Shown: piece after piece, positions 16,916-26,056 of the stretch | How the letters are laid out: every line of letters starts with the position of its first letter | Numbering within the stretch: the stretch's first letter is position 1 | Source of the DNA: an uncultured Chloroflexota bacterium | GTDB taxonomy: Bacteria > Chloroflexota > Anaerolineae > Anaerolineales > Anaerolineaceae | Reading direction: 5' to 3' | NCBI GenBank assembly: GCA_902786265.1 | Contig: CADACE010000004.1 | Location: 62,001-126,000 of the forward strand | Length of the DNA stretch: 64,000 nt | Made by a program: the position numbers and the translations under genes | The notes under the pieces: generated by a model | The model's input: the letters and a program-made list of their open reading frames with translations, nothing else | Told to the model about the DNA's origin: nothing | Database searches by the model: none

Positions 16916-18235
16916 ATGTTTGAAGGTCTTTCAGAACGATTTGATAAAATATTCGCGAACCTGAAGCGGAAGGGAAAACTTACCGAACAGGATGTAGATC
17001 TGGCAATGCGGGAAGTGCGCATTGCGTTATTGGAAGCTGACGTCCATTATTCTGTTGTAAAGAAGTTCGTTGCCGATGTACGGGAGCGGGCTATTGGCGT
17101 AGAAGTTTCTGAGGCGCTGAATCCGGGTCAGCAGGTAATCAAAATCGTAAATGAAGAACTGAAGCGTACACTCGGAGAACCGGATAAACTGAACTTAAGT
17201 GGTGAAAAACCCCGTGTTATCATGTTTGTCGGTCTCCAGGGTTCCGGTAAAACCACTCATTCCGCAAAAGTAGCCAAATTGCTGCGCCATCACGGTGAAC
17301 GTGTTTTGCTCGTCGCTGCTGACCCCTATCGTCCTGCGGCCGTGAAACAGCTGCAGACGCTGGGTGAGAAGATCGGTGTGGAAGTCTTCTATAAAGAAGG
17401 CGTTAAACCGCCGGATCTCGCTAAACAGGCTTATGATTACGCAAAACGCGCCGGATTTACCGTCATGATCATTGATACTGCCGGCCGTTCCCAGCTTGAT
17501 CAGGCTTTGATGGATGAGCTTCAGGCTATCCAGAGAAATATCCCCATCAATGAAATTTTACTCGTGGTCGATTCCATGATCGGTCAGGAAGCTTTGCATG
17601 TCGCTGAAGGATTCCGGGATAATGTAAACATTACCGGTCTGGTACTTTCCAAGATGGACGGTGACTCACGAGGCGGTGCGGCGATTTCTATCCGCAGCGT
17701 TACAGGTGTGCCGATCAAATTCATCGGTACCGGTGAGGGAATTGACGCGATCGAAGCTTATGATCCGTCACGTTTATCCTCCCGTATTTTGGGAATGGGT
17801 GATATCATTGGTTTGATTGAAAGAGCGGAAGCAGCTTTTGATGCTAATTCGGAAAAACAGGCCAAACGTATGATGAATGGCCAGTTTACTCTGGAAGATT
17901 TTTCCGACCAGCTCAAAAGTATGCGCAAAATGGGTCCTCTTTCAAAAATTTTCGATATGCTTCCGGGTGATTTAGGAAAGGCAGCACGCCAGGTAGACCC
18001 GAAAGCAGCCGAAAAATCGATCAAGACAACAGAAGCGATTCTGAGTTCAATGACGCCTTACGAAAGACGTCATCCGGATGTTTTGAATGCCAGCCGCAAA
18101 CGAAGGATCGCCGCGGGTGCCGGTGTTGATGTTCCCGCAGTCAACAGATTGCTGAAACAGTTCCGGGATTCGCAGAAAATGATGAAAATGGTAAAAAAGA
18201 CAGGAGGAAAGGGTCTTTCCGGCCTGTTTCACTGA
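16916..18235 (+). CDS. ffh: Signal recognition particle GTPase Ffh
   Basis: SRP54 homologue that binds signal sequences on ribosomes and delivers them to FtsY at the membrane. The N domain begins MFEGLSERFDKIF; the G domain has GLQGSGKTTHSAKVA (G1), DTAGRSQLDQ (G3) and SKMDGDSRGGAA (G4 region); the M domain is methionine-rich toward the end (QKMMKMVKK). I use the ATG at 16916, seven bases after AAAGGA; an in-frame start eight codons earlier lacks a site. Result: 439 residues, usual length. It heads a translation-related cluster. Confidence 0.97.
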   Translation: MFEGLSERFDKIFANLKRKGKLTEQDVDLAMREVRIALLEADVHYSVVKKFVADVRERAIGVEVSEALNPGQQVIKIVNEELKRTLGEPDKLNLSGEKPRVIMFVGLQGSGKTTHSAKVAKLLRHHGERVLLVAADPYRPAAVKQLQTLGEKIGVEVFYKEGVKPPDLAKQAYDYAKRAGFTVMIIDTAGRSQLDQALMDELQAIQRNIPINEILLVVDSMIGQEALHVAEGFRDNVNITGLVLSKMDGDSRGGAAISIRSVTGVPIKFIGTGEGIDAIEAYDPSRLSSRILGMGDIIGLIERAEAAFDANSEKQAKRMMNGQFTLEDFSDQLKSMRKMGPLSKIFDMLPGDLGKAARQVDPKAAEKSIKTTEAILSSMTPYERRHPDVLNASRKRRIAAGAGVDVPAVNRLLKQFRDSQKMMKMVKKTGGKGLSGLFH

Positions 18236-18307
18236 GCCTAAGACCAGATCACTATGACCCGGGCACATCCCTTCAGTGCCTAACCCTCGGTGAATCTGGC
18301 GTCAGGC
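18236..18307 (+). ncRNA. Structured RNA element between ffh and rpsP (leader candidate)
   Basis: Starting right after the ffh stop, GCCT pairs with AGGC at the far end, CCAGATCAC pairs with GTG-A-ATCTGG (one bulged A), and an inner GGCAC/GTGCC hairpin closes the middle. There is no T tract, so it is not a terminator. It precedes the rpsP ribosome-binding site and could be a regulatory leader, for example for S16 feedback. I do not recognise the family. Confidence 0.5.
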
Positions 18308-18342
18308 AGCCGATTTAATAAAAAAATAGGAGAAACCTTAGA

Positions 18343-18699
18343 ATGGTTAAAATTCGATTACGTCGTCAAGGCTTGAAAAAGCAAGCTTCTTACCGTCTCA
18401 TCGCCGCTGACAAAGAAAGCCCGCGGGATGGCCGTTTCCTTGAAATTCTCGGCAGCTACAACCCCCGCACTGAACCTTTCACTTTCGATGTGAAGGAAGA
18501 CCGCATTTACTATTGGCTTTCCGTCGGTGCACAGCCGAGCGAATCCGTTGCGAAACTGTTCAAATCCGTCGGTTTGGATGAACGCTGGGCTCGTGTCAAA
18601 GCCGGTGAAGATCAGGAAAAGGTATTGGAAGAAGCCAAAGCCTACTACGCCAACCGCCCGGTCGAAAAGAAAACCCGCGTCGCTGCTGCTCACAAATAA
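18343..18699 (+). CDS. rpsP: 30S ribosomal protein S16
   Basis: Small-subunit protein needed for 16S rRNA folding. The N-terminal VKIRLRRQGLKKQASYRLIA and the DGRFLEILGSYNPR motifs are typical. At 118 residues it is longer than the common 80-90 because of a lysine/alanine-rich tail. AGGAGA precedes the ATG by nine bases. KhpA and RimM follow, the usual order in Gram-positive-like genomes. Confidence 0.97.
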   Translation: MVKIRLRRQGLKKQASYRLIAADKESPRDGRFLEILGSYNPRTEPFTFDVKEDRIYYWLSVGAQPSESVAKLFKSVGLDERWARVKAGEDQEKVLEEAKAYYANRPVEKKTRVAAAHK

Positions 18700-18720
18700 T
18701 TACAAGAAAAGAGTGTACCA

Positions 18721-18993
18721 GTGCAGAGAAATAATTCCGCGAAAGTTGACTACGCTAAAGACCTTGTGGAATATATTGCACTTTCACTGGTGGATGATCC
18801 AAGCAGCGTGCAAGTTTCCCAGGAAAGAAATGGTGGACGTGTTCGCTTAGAACTTCATGTTGCAAAGGAAGACATGGGAAGAATTATCGGCAAAAACGGT
18901 CGTGTGGCCAATTCGATCCGGACTCTTCTGCGTGTCACTTCTGCCAGAGACGGAAGACAGGTCACTTTAGATGTGATGGAGCCTGAAGCATAA
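18721..18993 (+). CDS. khpA: KH-domain RNA-binding protein KhpA
   Basis: Small RNA-binding protein (90 residues) of the KhpA/YlqC family, which acts with KhpB on small RNAs and on cell-wall synthesis in other bacteria. The single KH domain has the GxxG loop as GRIIGKNGR (about residues 59-67). It begins with GTG at 18721. The tight spacing to rpsP (21 bases) and rimM (one base) indicates one transcript. Confidence 0.93.
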   Translation: MQRNNSAKVDYAKDLVEYIALSLVDDPSSVQVSQERNGGRVRLELHVAKEDMGRIIGKNGRVANSIRTLLRVTSARDGRQVTLDVMEPEA

Positions 18994-18994
18994 T

Positions 18995-19564
18995 ATGGCA
19001 ATGTCTTCCGGTGCAGAACGAGGTAACGTAAATCAAGACAATAATCAGGGCTCGCTGCAAAACAGCGGGCCTGAATTTATTTGTATCGGAAAGATCCATC
19101 GGACACATGGCATCCGGGGCGATGTCGTTTTGGATCCAATGACCGATTTTCCAGAACGGATCCGCAGAGGAAGATCGGTATTTGCCGGAGAAGAACATAA
19201 ACCGCTGACGATTGCGAGAGTTCGGCAAAAACCTCCTTATCTTCTGGTCGGTTTCAAGGAAATCGAAGATGAAACACAGGGGGCAGATCTCCGGAATCAA
19301 TATCTCTATGTAAAAACTTCGGACCTTCCTGAATTGCCGGAGGGTGAGTATTATTATCATCAGCTCATCGGACTTGACGCGGTGAACATTGCCGGCGAAA
19401 GAATCGGAACGCTCAGCGAAGTGCTGGAAACAGGCGCGAATGATGTGTATGTCATCAAAAAGGATGACGGCGGAGAAGAGCTTGTTCCGGATGTGCCGCA
19501 ATTTATTCAAAAAATCGATATTTCCGGTCATAAGATTTACATAGATTTTCCGGAATGGATATGA
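18995..19564 (+). CDS. rimM: Ribosome maturation factor RimM
   Basis: Assists assembly of the 30S head by binding S19. Residues about 28-110 form the RimM domain (ICIGKIHRTHGIRGDVV, ALREV-type core), followed by a PRC-barrel (YYYHQLIGLDAV, LETGANDVYVIK, LVPDVPQFI). The 189 residues include a roughly 25-residue polar N-terminal extension rich in N, Q and S. ATG at 18995 or 19001 is possible. It overlaps dprA at its end. Confidence 0.95.
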   Translation: MAMSSGAERGNVNQDNNQGSLQNSGPEFICIGKIHRTHGIRGDVVLDPMTDFPERIRRGRSVFAGEEHKPLTIARVRQKPPYLLVGFKEIEDETQGADLRNQYLYVKTSDLPELPEGEYYYHQLIGLDAVNIAGERIGTLSEVLETGANDVYVIKKDDGGEELVPDVPQFIQKIDISGHKIYIDFPEWI

Positions 19565-20670
19565 CCACGGATTCTGATAAGCCTTATTGGGTTGCATTTA
19601 ATCATATCAACGGTGTCGGAGCTGTACGGGCAGGTCAGCTGCTGAAGCGGTTCGGTAACCTGGAAGAAGCTTGGACTGCATCAAAACAGGATCTGATTTT
19701 TGCCGGTTTTTCCGACAAATTAGCCGAGCAGGTCGTACTCTCACGAAATAGGATCAACCCGAAAGAGCTTACTGAATCTATTCTTTCAAAAAATATCAAA
19801 ATCTGTATCCGAACAGAACCCGAATATCCCCATCTGCTCAAAGAAATCGATAATCCCCCGACGGTACTTTATTATGTGGGGAAACTTCCCGATAATCAAA
19901 TGAGTCTGATGGGAATTGTCGGGACCCGCCGGATGACTTCCTATGGCCAGAATGTGGCTGAGGAATTGGGAAGATTTCTCGCAGCAAATGGGATCGGTGT
20001 TGTCAGCGGTCTCGCACGCGGGATTGACGGCGCCGCACAATCCGCAGTTGTGAACGCGGAGGGGAAAACCTATGCCGTGCTTGGCTGCGGAGTCGATCAT
20101 ATCTATCCCCCGGAGCACAGGAATCTCGCGAAAGCGATCGTCAGAGACGGCGCTGTTATCAGCGAGTATGCACCGGGAACCCATCCGGATCGCGTAAATT
20201 TTCCGCAGCGGAACCGCATCATTTCCGGAATGAGCAGCGGGGTGATCATCGTCGAAGCAGGAGAAAAATCCGGTTCCCTGATCACCGCAAGGTTTGCCGT
20301 GGAACAGGGACGTGAGGTATTTGTTGTACCGGGAAAGGTGACCGATGTACAATCACGCGGGACCAACCGCCTGATCCGGGATGGCGCCCGTCCGTTTTAT
20401 GAGAAGAAGGAAATTCTGGATTTTCTTCAAACCTGGCAGGCGGTTGAACCGCAGAAACTGAATAAACCCATGCAGCAGGCATTCAGTACGCCGGAAGAAA
20501 AAATCATTTTGTCACTGATCAGTGATGAATCGCTGCATATCGATGAAATTGTACGAAAAAGCGGCCTTCCGCTTAGTAAAGTTTCATCTTCTATTGTATT
20601 ATTGGAATTAAAAGGACTGGTTCTTGAAACTGCTCCGCAGACTTATCAGAAAACGAGAGAATTATTTTAG
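19555..20670 (+). CDS. dprA: DNA-processing protein DprA
   Basis: Single-strand-DNA-binding protein that loads RecA during transformation. The order is an N-terminal helix-hairpin region (FNHINGVGAVRAGQLLKRFG), a Rossmann core with GIVGTRRMTSYG, SGLARGIDGAAQ, GCGVDHIYPPEH and FPQRNRIISGM, and a C-terminal winged helix (about 310-370). At 371 residues it is complete. The start overlaps rimM by ten bases (ATG at 19555; 19561 is possible). Its presence alone does not prove competence. Confidence 0.95.
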   Translation: MDMTTDSDKPYWVAFNHINGVGAVRAGQLLKRFGNLEEAWTASKQDLIFAGFSDKLAEQVVLSRNRINPKELTESILSKNIKICIRTEPEYPHLLKEIDNPPTVLYYVGKLPDNQMSLMGIVGTRRMTSYGQNVAEELGRFLAANGIGVVSGLARGIDGAAQSAVVNAEGKTYAVLGCGVDHIYPPEHRNLAKAIVRDGAVISEYAPGTHPDRVNFPQRNRIISGMSSGVIIVEAGEKSGSLITARFAVEQGREVFVVPGKVTDVQSRGTNRLIRDGARPFYEKKEILDFLQTWQAVEPQKLNKPMQQAFSTPEEKIILSLISDESLHIDEIVRKSGLPLSKVSSSIVLLELKGLVLETAPQTYQKTRELF

Positions 20671-20678
20671 GAGAAATA

Positions 20679-21797
20679 ATGGCAGGAAAGCTTCTTTCGG
20701 AACAGGATCAAAATCGTTATTATGCTGTAATTATGGCGGGCGGCGGCGGTACGCGTTTGTGGCCGTGGTCAAGAAAAGGTCAGACAAAACAAATGCTGCG
20801 GATCGTCGGCGACCGCTCCATGTTTCAAATCACGATCGATCGGATCAAAGATTTGATCAAAACCGAAAACATGCTGGTTGTCACAACTGCTGAACAGGCT
20901 GAAAAGCTTGAAGAACAGACTAATGATGTCCTGCCTCAGAATTACATACTGGAACCGATGCCGAAAGGTACCGCTTCGGTTGTCGGAATGGCAGCGATCC
21001 AGCTGCTCGCAAGGAATAAAGATGCCGTGATGGCCATCCTGACTGCTGATCATTATATTCGGGATGAGAAATATTTCCGAAGCCTGCTGGAAAGTGCTTT
21101 TATGGAAGCTGAAAAGGGACATCTGGTGACTCTGGGAATTCAGCCAACATTTCCTTCGACAGGTATGGGGTATATTGAACAGGCTGAATTCCTTGAAAAC
21201 GAAGGAAAAAATGATGTATATCGGGTCAGCCGTTTCCGGGAAAAGCCGGATCACGAAACTGCCGTGGAATTCCTGAAATCCGGAAAGTTTTCCTGGAATT
21301 CCGGGATGTTCATCTGGCGGGCGGACCGCATTCTTGATGAAATCAAAACAGATATTCCTGATCTGTATAATAAGCTGATGGAAATCTATCCCTATATAGG
21401 TACCGGATCTTATGAACAAAAAGTTGCCGAAATCTGGCCGACGATTCAGCCCACAACGATCGATTACGGCGTTATGGAAAAAGCCGAAGATGTCGTTGTT
21501 CTGCCGGCTGTCGGGCTGGGCTGGAATGATATCGGTTCCTGGGAATCGATCTATGATGTGATCGATGAAGATGAAAACGGAAATATCTATATAAATTGCC
21601 GCTCAATAAACATTGATTCCCACGGAATCTTGTCCTGCTCGGAAAATAAAGATAAAATGATCATCACTGTGGGAATGAAAGATGTTGTGGTCGTAGAAAC
21701 TGACAAAGCCGTAATGGTCTGTCCTAAACAGGATACCCAGCGGGTAAAAGAAATTGTGCAATATCTGAAAGATCACGACCTGGAATTGTACCTGTAG
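20679..21797 (+). CDS. manC: Mannose-1-phosphate guanylyltransferase
   Basis: Makes GDP-mannose from mannose-1-phosphate and GTP for glycans. The nucleotidyltransferase signature AGGGGTRLWPWSR lies at residues about 15-27, then PKGTA, LTADHYI, FREKPD and WNSGMFIW. The 372 residues correspond to the single-domain type without a phosphomannose isomerase half. AGGAG precedes the ATG by six bases; only eight bases separate it from dprA. The dprA-manC-topA linkage is one of the clues to an Anaerolineae-type genome. Confidence 0.93.
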   Translation: MAGKLLSEQDQNRYYAVIMAGGGGTRLWPWSRKGQTKQMLRIVGDRSMFQITIDRIKDLIKTENMLVVTTAEQAEKLEEQTNDVLPQNYILEPMPKGTASVVGMAAIQLLARNKDAVMAILTADHYIRDEKYFRSLLESAFMEAEKGHLVTLGIQPTFPSTGMGYIEQAEFLENEGKNDVYRVSRFREKPDHETAVEFLKSGKFSWNSGMFIWRADRILDEIKTDIPDLYNKLMEIYPYIGTGSYEQKVAEIWPTIQPTTIDYGVMEKAEDVVVLPAVGLGWNDIGSWESIYDVIDEDENGNIYINCRSINIDSHGILSCSENKDKMIITVGMKDVVVVETDKAVMVCPKQDTQRVKEIVQYLKDHDLELYL

Positions 21798-21817
21798 GGG
21801 AGAAGGAGAGCAATTCA

Positions 21818-24247
21818 TTGGAAGCATATTGTATGAAATGCAAACAAAAGCGGGAGATGGAAAACCCTGTCCCGACTTTTACCGCGACCGGTACGCCGAT
21901 GACACGTGGTGTATGTCCGGTCTGCGGTACAAACATTATTAAAATGGGGAAAACCCCGGAACATGAAGGGCTTGAAAAACCGGAAATAGAAAAGAAAGCA
22001 TCCAAACCGGCTGTAAAAAAAAGCACGACAGGAGCTAAAAAAACTGCGAGATCCGAAAAAACAACTTCTAAAAAGACCTCCGCTAAAAGACCTTCAAGTG
22101 TTCATATTAAAAACGGACAAAGCCTAGTGATCGTGGAATCACCGGCGAAAGCGAAAACAGTCGGACGATTTTTGGGAAACAATTATGTCGTTCGGGCTTC
22201 GGTGGGACACGTTCGTGATTTAAACAAATATTCCATGTCTATTGACGTAAAGAATGATTTTGCGCCGAAATATTATGTTCCCAAAGAAAAGAAAGAACTG
22301 GTTGAGGAACTGACGGATCTTTCCGCCGGAGCGAAGAAAGTGTACCTGGCAACAGACCCTGACCGCGAAGGAGAGGCGATAGCCTGGCATCTTTTGGAAT
22401 CCGCGAAAATCGATCCCAAAAAGGCTGAACGGGTCGTATTTCATGAAATCACGGAGCCGGCGATCAATGAAGCATTCAGTCATCCCGGAAAAGTGAATAT
22501 GGACCTGGTCGACGCCCAGCAGGCACGGAGAGTGCTGGACCGGCTTGTCGGTTACAGCCTGAGCCCGCTGCTGATCAAAAAGGTCCATCAGCGTAACCTT
22601 TCCGCCGGACGAGTGCAGTCTGTCGCACTGAAGCTGGTAGTGGACCGCGAACGGGAGATCCAAAACTTTGTTCCGAAAGAATATTGGACCATCAAAGCGG
22701 AACTGATACCGGAAAACGGTAAAGAATCTTATATCACCCAGCTGGTGAAAATCAACAAAAAAGACCCGGAACTGTCAAATGAAGAACAGGTCAAAGGCCA
22801 TCTTGAGAATCTGAAAGCCGCGGGCTATAAGATCACCTCGCTGAAAGAGGGCGAAAAGAAACGCCGTCCGTTCCCGCCGTTCACGACTTCAACGCTGCAG
22901 CAGGAAGCATCACGCAGACTCGGCTTTTCTTCGAAAAAGACGATGATGATCGCGCAGCAGCTTTATGAAGGTCTGCCGTTGGGAGATGAAGGCAGTGTCG
23001 GTTTGATCACTTATATGCGTACCGACTCGACAAATATTTCACCTGTAGCTCAAAATGAAGCAAGGAAATATATCAATTCCGTACATGGCGGCGCGTTTGT
23101 CCCTGAAAAACCGCCTGTTTACACGAAAAAAGCCAAAGGCGCACAGGAAGCACATGAAGCTGTGCGTCCGACCAGCGTATTCCGCATTCCCGACAAAATT
23201 AAAGGATATCTGGATAAAGACCAGTATCGTCTGTATCAATTGATCTGGCAGCGCTTTATCGCCTCCCAGATGGCTGATGCCCGCTACAAGACGGAAACCG
23301 TGGAAGTGGAAGCGGTAAAGACGAATAATTATTTGTTCCGTGCGACCGGTCAAAAAGTGGTCTTCCCCGGTTTTTTGGTCGTTTATGCCGATATCAAGGA
23401 CGAAGATAACAAGGAAGAAGAGGAAAACACCATTTTCCCGAACGGTTTGGCGGAAGGTCAGAAGCAGAACCTGAAAAAACTGATCCCTGATCAGCATTTT
23501 ACACAGCCTCCTGCGAGATATACCGAAGCTTCCCTGGTACGTGCCATGGAAGAGAACGGAATCGGACGCCCTTCTACCTATGCCTCCATCATTTCCACCA
23601 TTGAAGGCAGAAACTATGTGAATGTCGAAAAGCGTCATCTGGTCCCGACTCAAATCGGCTTTACCGTGAACGACCTGCTGAACGCTCATTTCGATGAGAT
23701 CATGGATATTGGTTTTACCTCCCAGATGGAAAATGAACTCGACCGCATCGCCGAAGGGGAAACAGGCTGGGTGGATGTGATCCGGCAGTTTTATGAGACC
23801 TTTGAGCCGGAATTGGAAAAAGCGAAAGAAAATATGCCGGAACTTCCCAAAGCCGAACCGGAACCGGTCGGCAGAGACTGTCCGGATTGCGGAAAACCGC
23901 TTGTTTACCGTGAAGGCAGATTCGGGAAATTTATCTCCTGCAGCGGTTATCCCGGCTGCCATTATACAGAAAAATTGCAGAAACCCGTCGAAAAAATCGG
24001 TGTGGCCTGCCCGAAATGCGGCGGTGATCTGATCGTTAAGCGGACGAGAAGAGGAAAAATCTTTTATGGCTGCGTGAATTACCCGACCTGTGATTTTGCC
24101 GAATGGAACCGCCCGATCAGCCAGCGTTGTCCGAATTGCGGCAGTCTGATGGTGATGACCGGGAAGAATTCCGCTCAATGCACGAATGAGAACTGTAAGA
24201 CACGCATAAAAATCGAAGATAACGAACCGCCTGCAGATGATGAATAA
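21818..24247 (+). CDS. topA: DNA topoisomerase I with N-terminal zinc-ribbon module
   Basis: Type IA enzyme relaxing negative supercoils. The order is: residues 1-50, a CxxC...CxxC module (YCMKCKQKRE, VCPVCGTNI) resembling DUF5679; about 55-95, a lysine/threonine-rich linker; a Toprim domain from about 100 (LVIVESPAKAKTV, ATDPDREGEAIAWH); the active-site tyrosine in ITYMRTDST; and three C-terminal zinc ribbons (CPDCG, CPKCG, CPNCG). The start is TTG at 21818, preceded by a strong GGAGAAGGAGAG; the ATG at 21833 would cut into the first CxxC. The DUF5679-TopA fusion points to Chloroflexota. Confidence 0.96.
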   Translation: MEAYCMKCKQKREMENPVPTFTATGTPMTRGVCPVCGTNIIKMGKTPEHEGLEKPEIEKKASKPAVKKSTTGAKKTARSEKTTSKKTSAKRPSSVHIKNGQSLVIVESPAKAKTVGRFLGNNYVVRASVGHVRDLNKYSMSIDVKNDFAPKYYVPKEKKELVEELTDLSAGAKKVYLATDPDREGEAIAWHLLESAKIDPKKAERVVFHEITEPAINEAFSHPGKVNMDLVDAQQARRVLDRLVGYSLSPLLIKKVHQRNLSAGRVQSVALKLVVDREREIQNFVPKEYWTIKAELIPENGKESYITQLVKINKKDPELSNEEQVKGHLENLKAAGYKITSLKEGEKKRRPFPPFTTSTLQQEASRRLGFSSKKTMMIAQQLYEGLPLGDEGSVGLITYMRTDSTNISPVAQNEARKYINSVHGGAFVPEKPPVYTKKAKGAQEAHEAVRPTSVFRIPDKIKGYLDKDQYRLYQLIWQRFIASQMADARYKTETVEVEAVKTNNYLFRATGQKVVFPGFLVVYADIKDEDNKEEEENTIFPNGLAEGQKQNLKKLIPDQHFTQPPARYTEASLVRAMEENGIGRPSTYASIISTIEGRNYVNVEKRHLVPTQIGFTVNDLLNAHFDEIMDIGFTSQMENELDRIAEGETGWVDVIRQFYETFEPELEKAKENMPELPKAEPEPVGRDCPDCGKPLVYREGRFGKFISCSGYPGCHYTEKLQKPVEKIGVACPKCGGDLIVKRTRRGKIFYGCVNYPTCDFAEWNRPISQRCPNCGSLMVMTGKNSAQCTNENCKTRIKIEDNEPPADDE

Positions 24248-24267
24248 AAGATAAATTGATAAGAACG

Positions 24268-24300
24268 ATCAGGACGGAAGAAAAACCGTCCTGATTTCTT
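24268..24300 (+). terminator. Terminator after topA
   Basis: A 10-bp stem ATCAGGACGG/CCGTCCTGAT with an 8-base A-rich loop, followed by TTCTT, 20 bases past the topA stop. Confidence 0.75.
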
Positions 24301-24327
24301 AAAGCCACCAAGGATATTAATTCGTAT

Positions 24328-25104
24328 ATGTTTGATACACATTGTCATTTGGATCTGCCTGATTTTGATGAGGACCGTGAAGCGGTGATCCGCCGCGCGG
24401 AAGAGGCCCATTTTTCGCATTTCATGATTCCCGGCATTGAACTGAAGTGGATGGGAAAAATCATCGGGATATGCGAAGCCCATCCGAATATCTATTTCGC
24501 TTCCGGGATCCATCCGAACAATGCTTCGGATCTGGTGCCTGACTGGGCTGACCATGTCCGGGAAAATGCAGCACATCCGAAATGCAAAGCCATTGGGGAG
24601 ATCGGCGTTGATTATTACCGTGAATACTGCCCTCATGATATTCAGCTGGATGTATTTGCCAAACAGCTCGATCTTGCTTCAGATTTGGATCTTCCGGTGA
24701 TTATCCACTGTCGTACCGCATACGAAGATCTATGGCCGATGCTTTCAACCTGGGTGAAGGGCGGACACGGACGGAAAGCCGTGCTGCACGCATTTGATGA
24801 AGACGCGGAAAAAGCTCGCCTCGCAGTCGAGCTGGGAATAAAAATCGGTATGGGCGGACCTTATACTTACAAGAAAAAGAACGAACGCAGGATCGAAATA
24901 ATGCAGACCGTTGACATTGAGTCCATATTGCTTGAGACCGACTGCCCGTATCTCAGCCCGATCCCTCACAGGGGAGAACGGAACGAGCCTGCTTATGCTG
25001 CACTCACACTTGCGAAAATCGCGGAGATCAAAGGTATTTCCATCGAGGAAGCAGACGCCCGGACAACCGGGAATGCTCTGGATTTCTTCAATATAAAAGC
25101 ATAA
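24328..25104 (+). CDS. TatD-family metal-dependent hydrolase
   Basis: Amidohydrolase-fold nuclease of the TatD family, linked to DNA repair and 3'-5' exonuclease activity. The metal ligands are all present: FDTHCHLD (residues 2-9), GEIGVDYYR, VIIHCRTAY, VLHAFDED and LETDCPYLSP. The 258 residues match the family. It begins after the topA terminator and so may have its own promoter. The exact nucleic-acid substrate cannot be told from sequence. Confidence 0.94.
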   Translation: MFDTHCHLDLPDFDEDREAVIRRAEEAHFSHFMIPGIELKWMGKIIGICEAHPNIYFASGIHPNNASDLVPDWADHVRENAAHPKCKAIGEIGVDYYREYCPHDIQLDVFAKQLDLASDLDLPVIIHCRTAYEDLWPMLSTWVKGGHGRKAVLHAFDEDAEKARLAVELGIKIGMGGPYTYKKKNERRIEIMQTVDIESILLETDCPYLSPIPHRGERNEPAYAALTLAKIAEIKGISIEEADARTTGNALDFFNIKA

Positions 25105-25203
25105 ATCAGGACGGATCAGATAACAGATATTTCAGAAAAAGGATCAAATTTTCCTGAAATTATGTTATGCTTGAATACGGAGAGAGTATTTTTCGGAGTT
25201 ATT

Positions 25204-25746
25204 ATGAAAAAATATTCTTTGATAATCATTGTCTGGCTTTGCATACTTTCATCTTTTTGTGTGTGTTTCGGTGAAAAGGATATCTGGGATCAGGAAACAC
25301 AGGACAGAATGAAGGAATTTGATATCATTATGGCTGAAATCAAGGGACTTCCGGATGCTATTGATGAAGATCTCTGTGCCAAAGACATGACATCCTATAA
25401 ACAGCATATGACACAGCTGGCACAAAAAATCATCGATGCCAACATGCTGCTCGACGATGTAAAGACGGTTTATCCCCTGGATCTTTGGAGTGTATATAAC
25501 ACGATCAGCGCCAATCCGGTCTGTGGGATCGGCAAAAGAGCAAATTCGATTTTCGGCGTTGCTGACCTTAGCCGGACGTCCAATGAAGAACGGATGGGAA
25601 TGCTGGAAAATGACGATCTTTGCCCCTGCTGGAACATCATTACAGGCAGGGAAGAATTGACAGGTTTTTATAAAGACGGCGCCTGCCGCTGTATTTACGG
25701 GAAAACCAATCATAATCCAAATATCGGCATCATCGAAGAGCCCTGA
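25204..25746 (+). CDS. Small secreted protein, function unknown
   Basis: I do not recognise this family. The protein has 180 residues and begins at the ATG at 25204 (GGAG five bases upstream). Residues 1-22 form a signal peptide (MKKYSLIIIVWLCILSS...). The mature part is acidic and mostly helical, with LPDAIDEDL, ADLSRTSNEER and a cysteine-rich C-terminal third (LCPCWNII, GACRCIYG), suggesting disulfides or a bound metal. Possible helical bundle. It lies between tatD and the molybdenum locus, with its own terminator. Confidence 0.7.
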   Translation: MKKYSLIIIVWLCILSSFCVCFGEKDIWDQETQDRMKEFDIIMAEIKGLPDAIDEDLCAKDMTSYKQHMTQLAQKIIDANMLLDDVKTVYPLDLWSVYNTISANPVCGIGKRANSIFGVADLSRTSNEERMGMLENDDLCPCWNIITGREELTGFYKDGACRCIYGKTNHNPNIGIIEEP

Positions 25747-25774
25747 CGGATTGATTCTCTGTAACGGGATCCTG

Positions 25775-25828
25775 CCCGCCTTCTGTTCCTGAAATAACGG
25801 GAAGACTGAAGGCGGGGTTTTATTTTAT
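25775..25828 (+). terminator. Terminator of the small secreted protein gene
   Basis: Stem CCCGCCTTC/GAAGGCGGG (25775-25783 with 25808-25816), followed by TTTTATTTTAT. It cleanly separates the gene from the promoter of the xanthine dehydrogenase locus. Confidence 0.85.
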
Positions 25829-25886
25829 ATCGAAAAAAAGTGAATCTGTCACATAATAAATGTGATATTTTACAGCCTCAAAAACA

Positions 25887-25915
25887 TTGTCAGACAAACG
25901 ATGAATTGATAAAAT
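25887..25915 (+). promoter_or_regulatory. Predicted promoter of the selenium/molybdenum locus
   Basis: TTGTCA (25887-25892) and TAAAAT (25910-25915) with 17 bases between. Transcription would begin near 25922, exactly where the folded leader starts. Confidence 0.65.
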
Positions 25916-25921
25916 AAAAGT

Positions 25922-26016
25922 ACGGAGGTCGGCAGATTTCCTGTCGGCGTTGGCAATATCCATCGAAAAGTGCCGCCGTTGGGGGTATTGGCAAGATGGT
26001 AATATTTATGAATACG
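25922..26016 (+). promoter_or_regulatory. Candidate molybdenum/tungsten-cofactor (Moco) riboswitch
   Basis: The leader carries stretches I associate with the Moco RNA motif (TTTCCT, GGCGTTGGC, CATCGAAAAG, GTGCCGCCGTTGGG, AAGATGGTAAT). Visible pairings: CGGC-GTT-GGCA with TGCCGCCG, and CAATATCC with GGGTATTG; these are alternatives for part of the RNA. An intrinsic terminator follows and the downstream gene is a molybdopterin enzyme, which fits. The assignment is from memory of the consensus and needs a covariance-model search; a different aptamer class is possible. Confidence 0.5.
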
Positions 26017-26056
26017 AAAACTCATGAAAACCATAATGGGCTGATTGAGTTTTTTT
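26017..26056 (+). terminator. Leader terminator before the xanthine dehydrogenase gene
   Basis: AAAACTCA (26017-26024) pairs with TGAGTTTT (26046-26053); an inner CCAT/ATGG pair tightens the loop, and a run of T residues ends the hairpin. It lies 17 bases before the start codon, the usual place for a transcriptional riboswitch platform. Confidence 0.75.
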
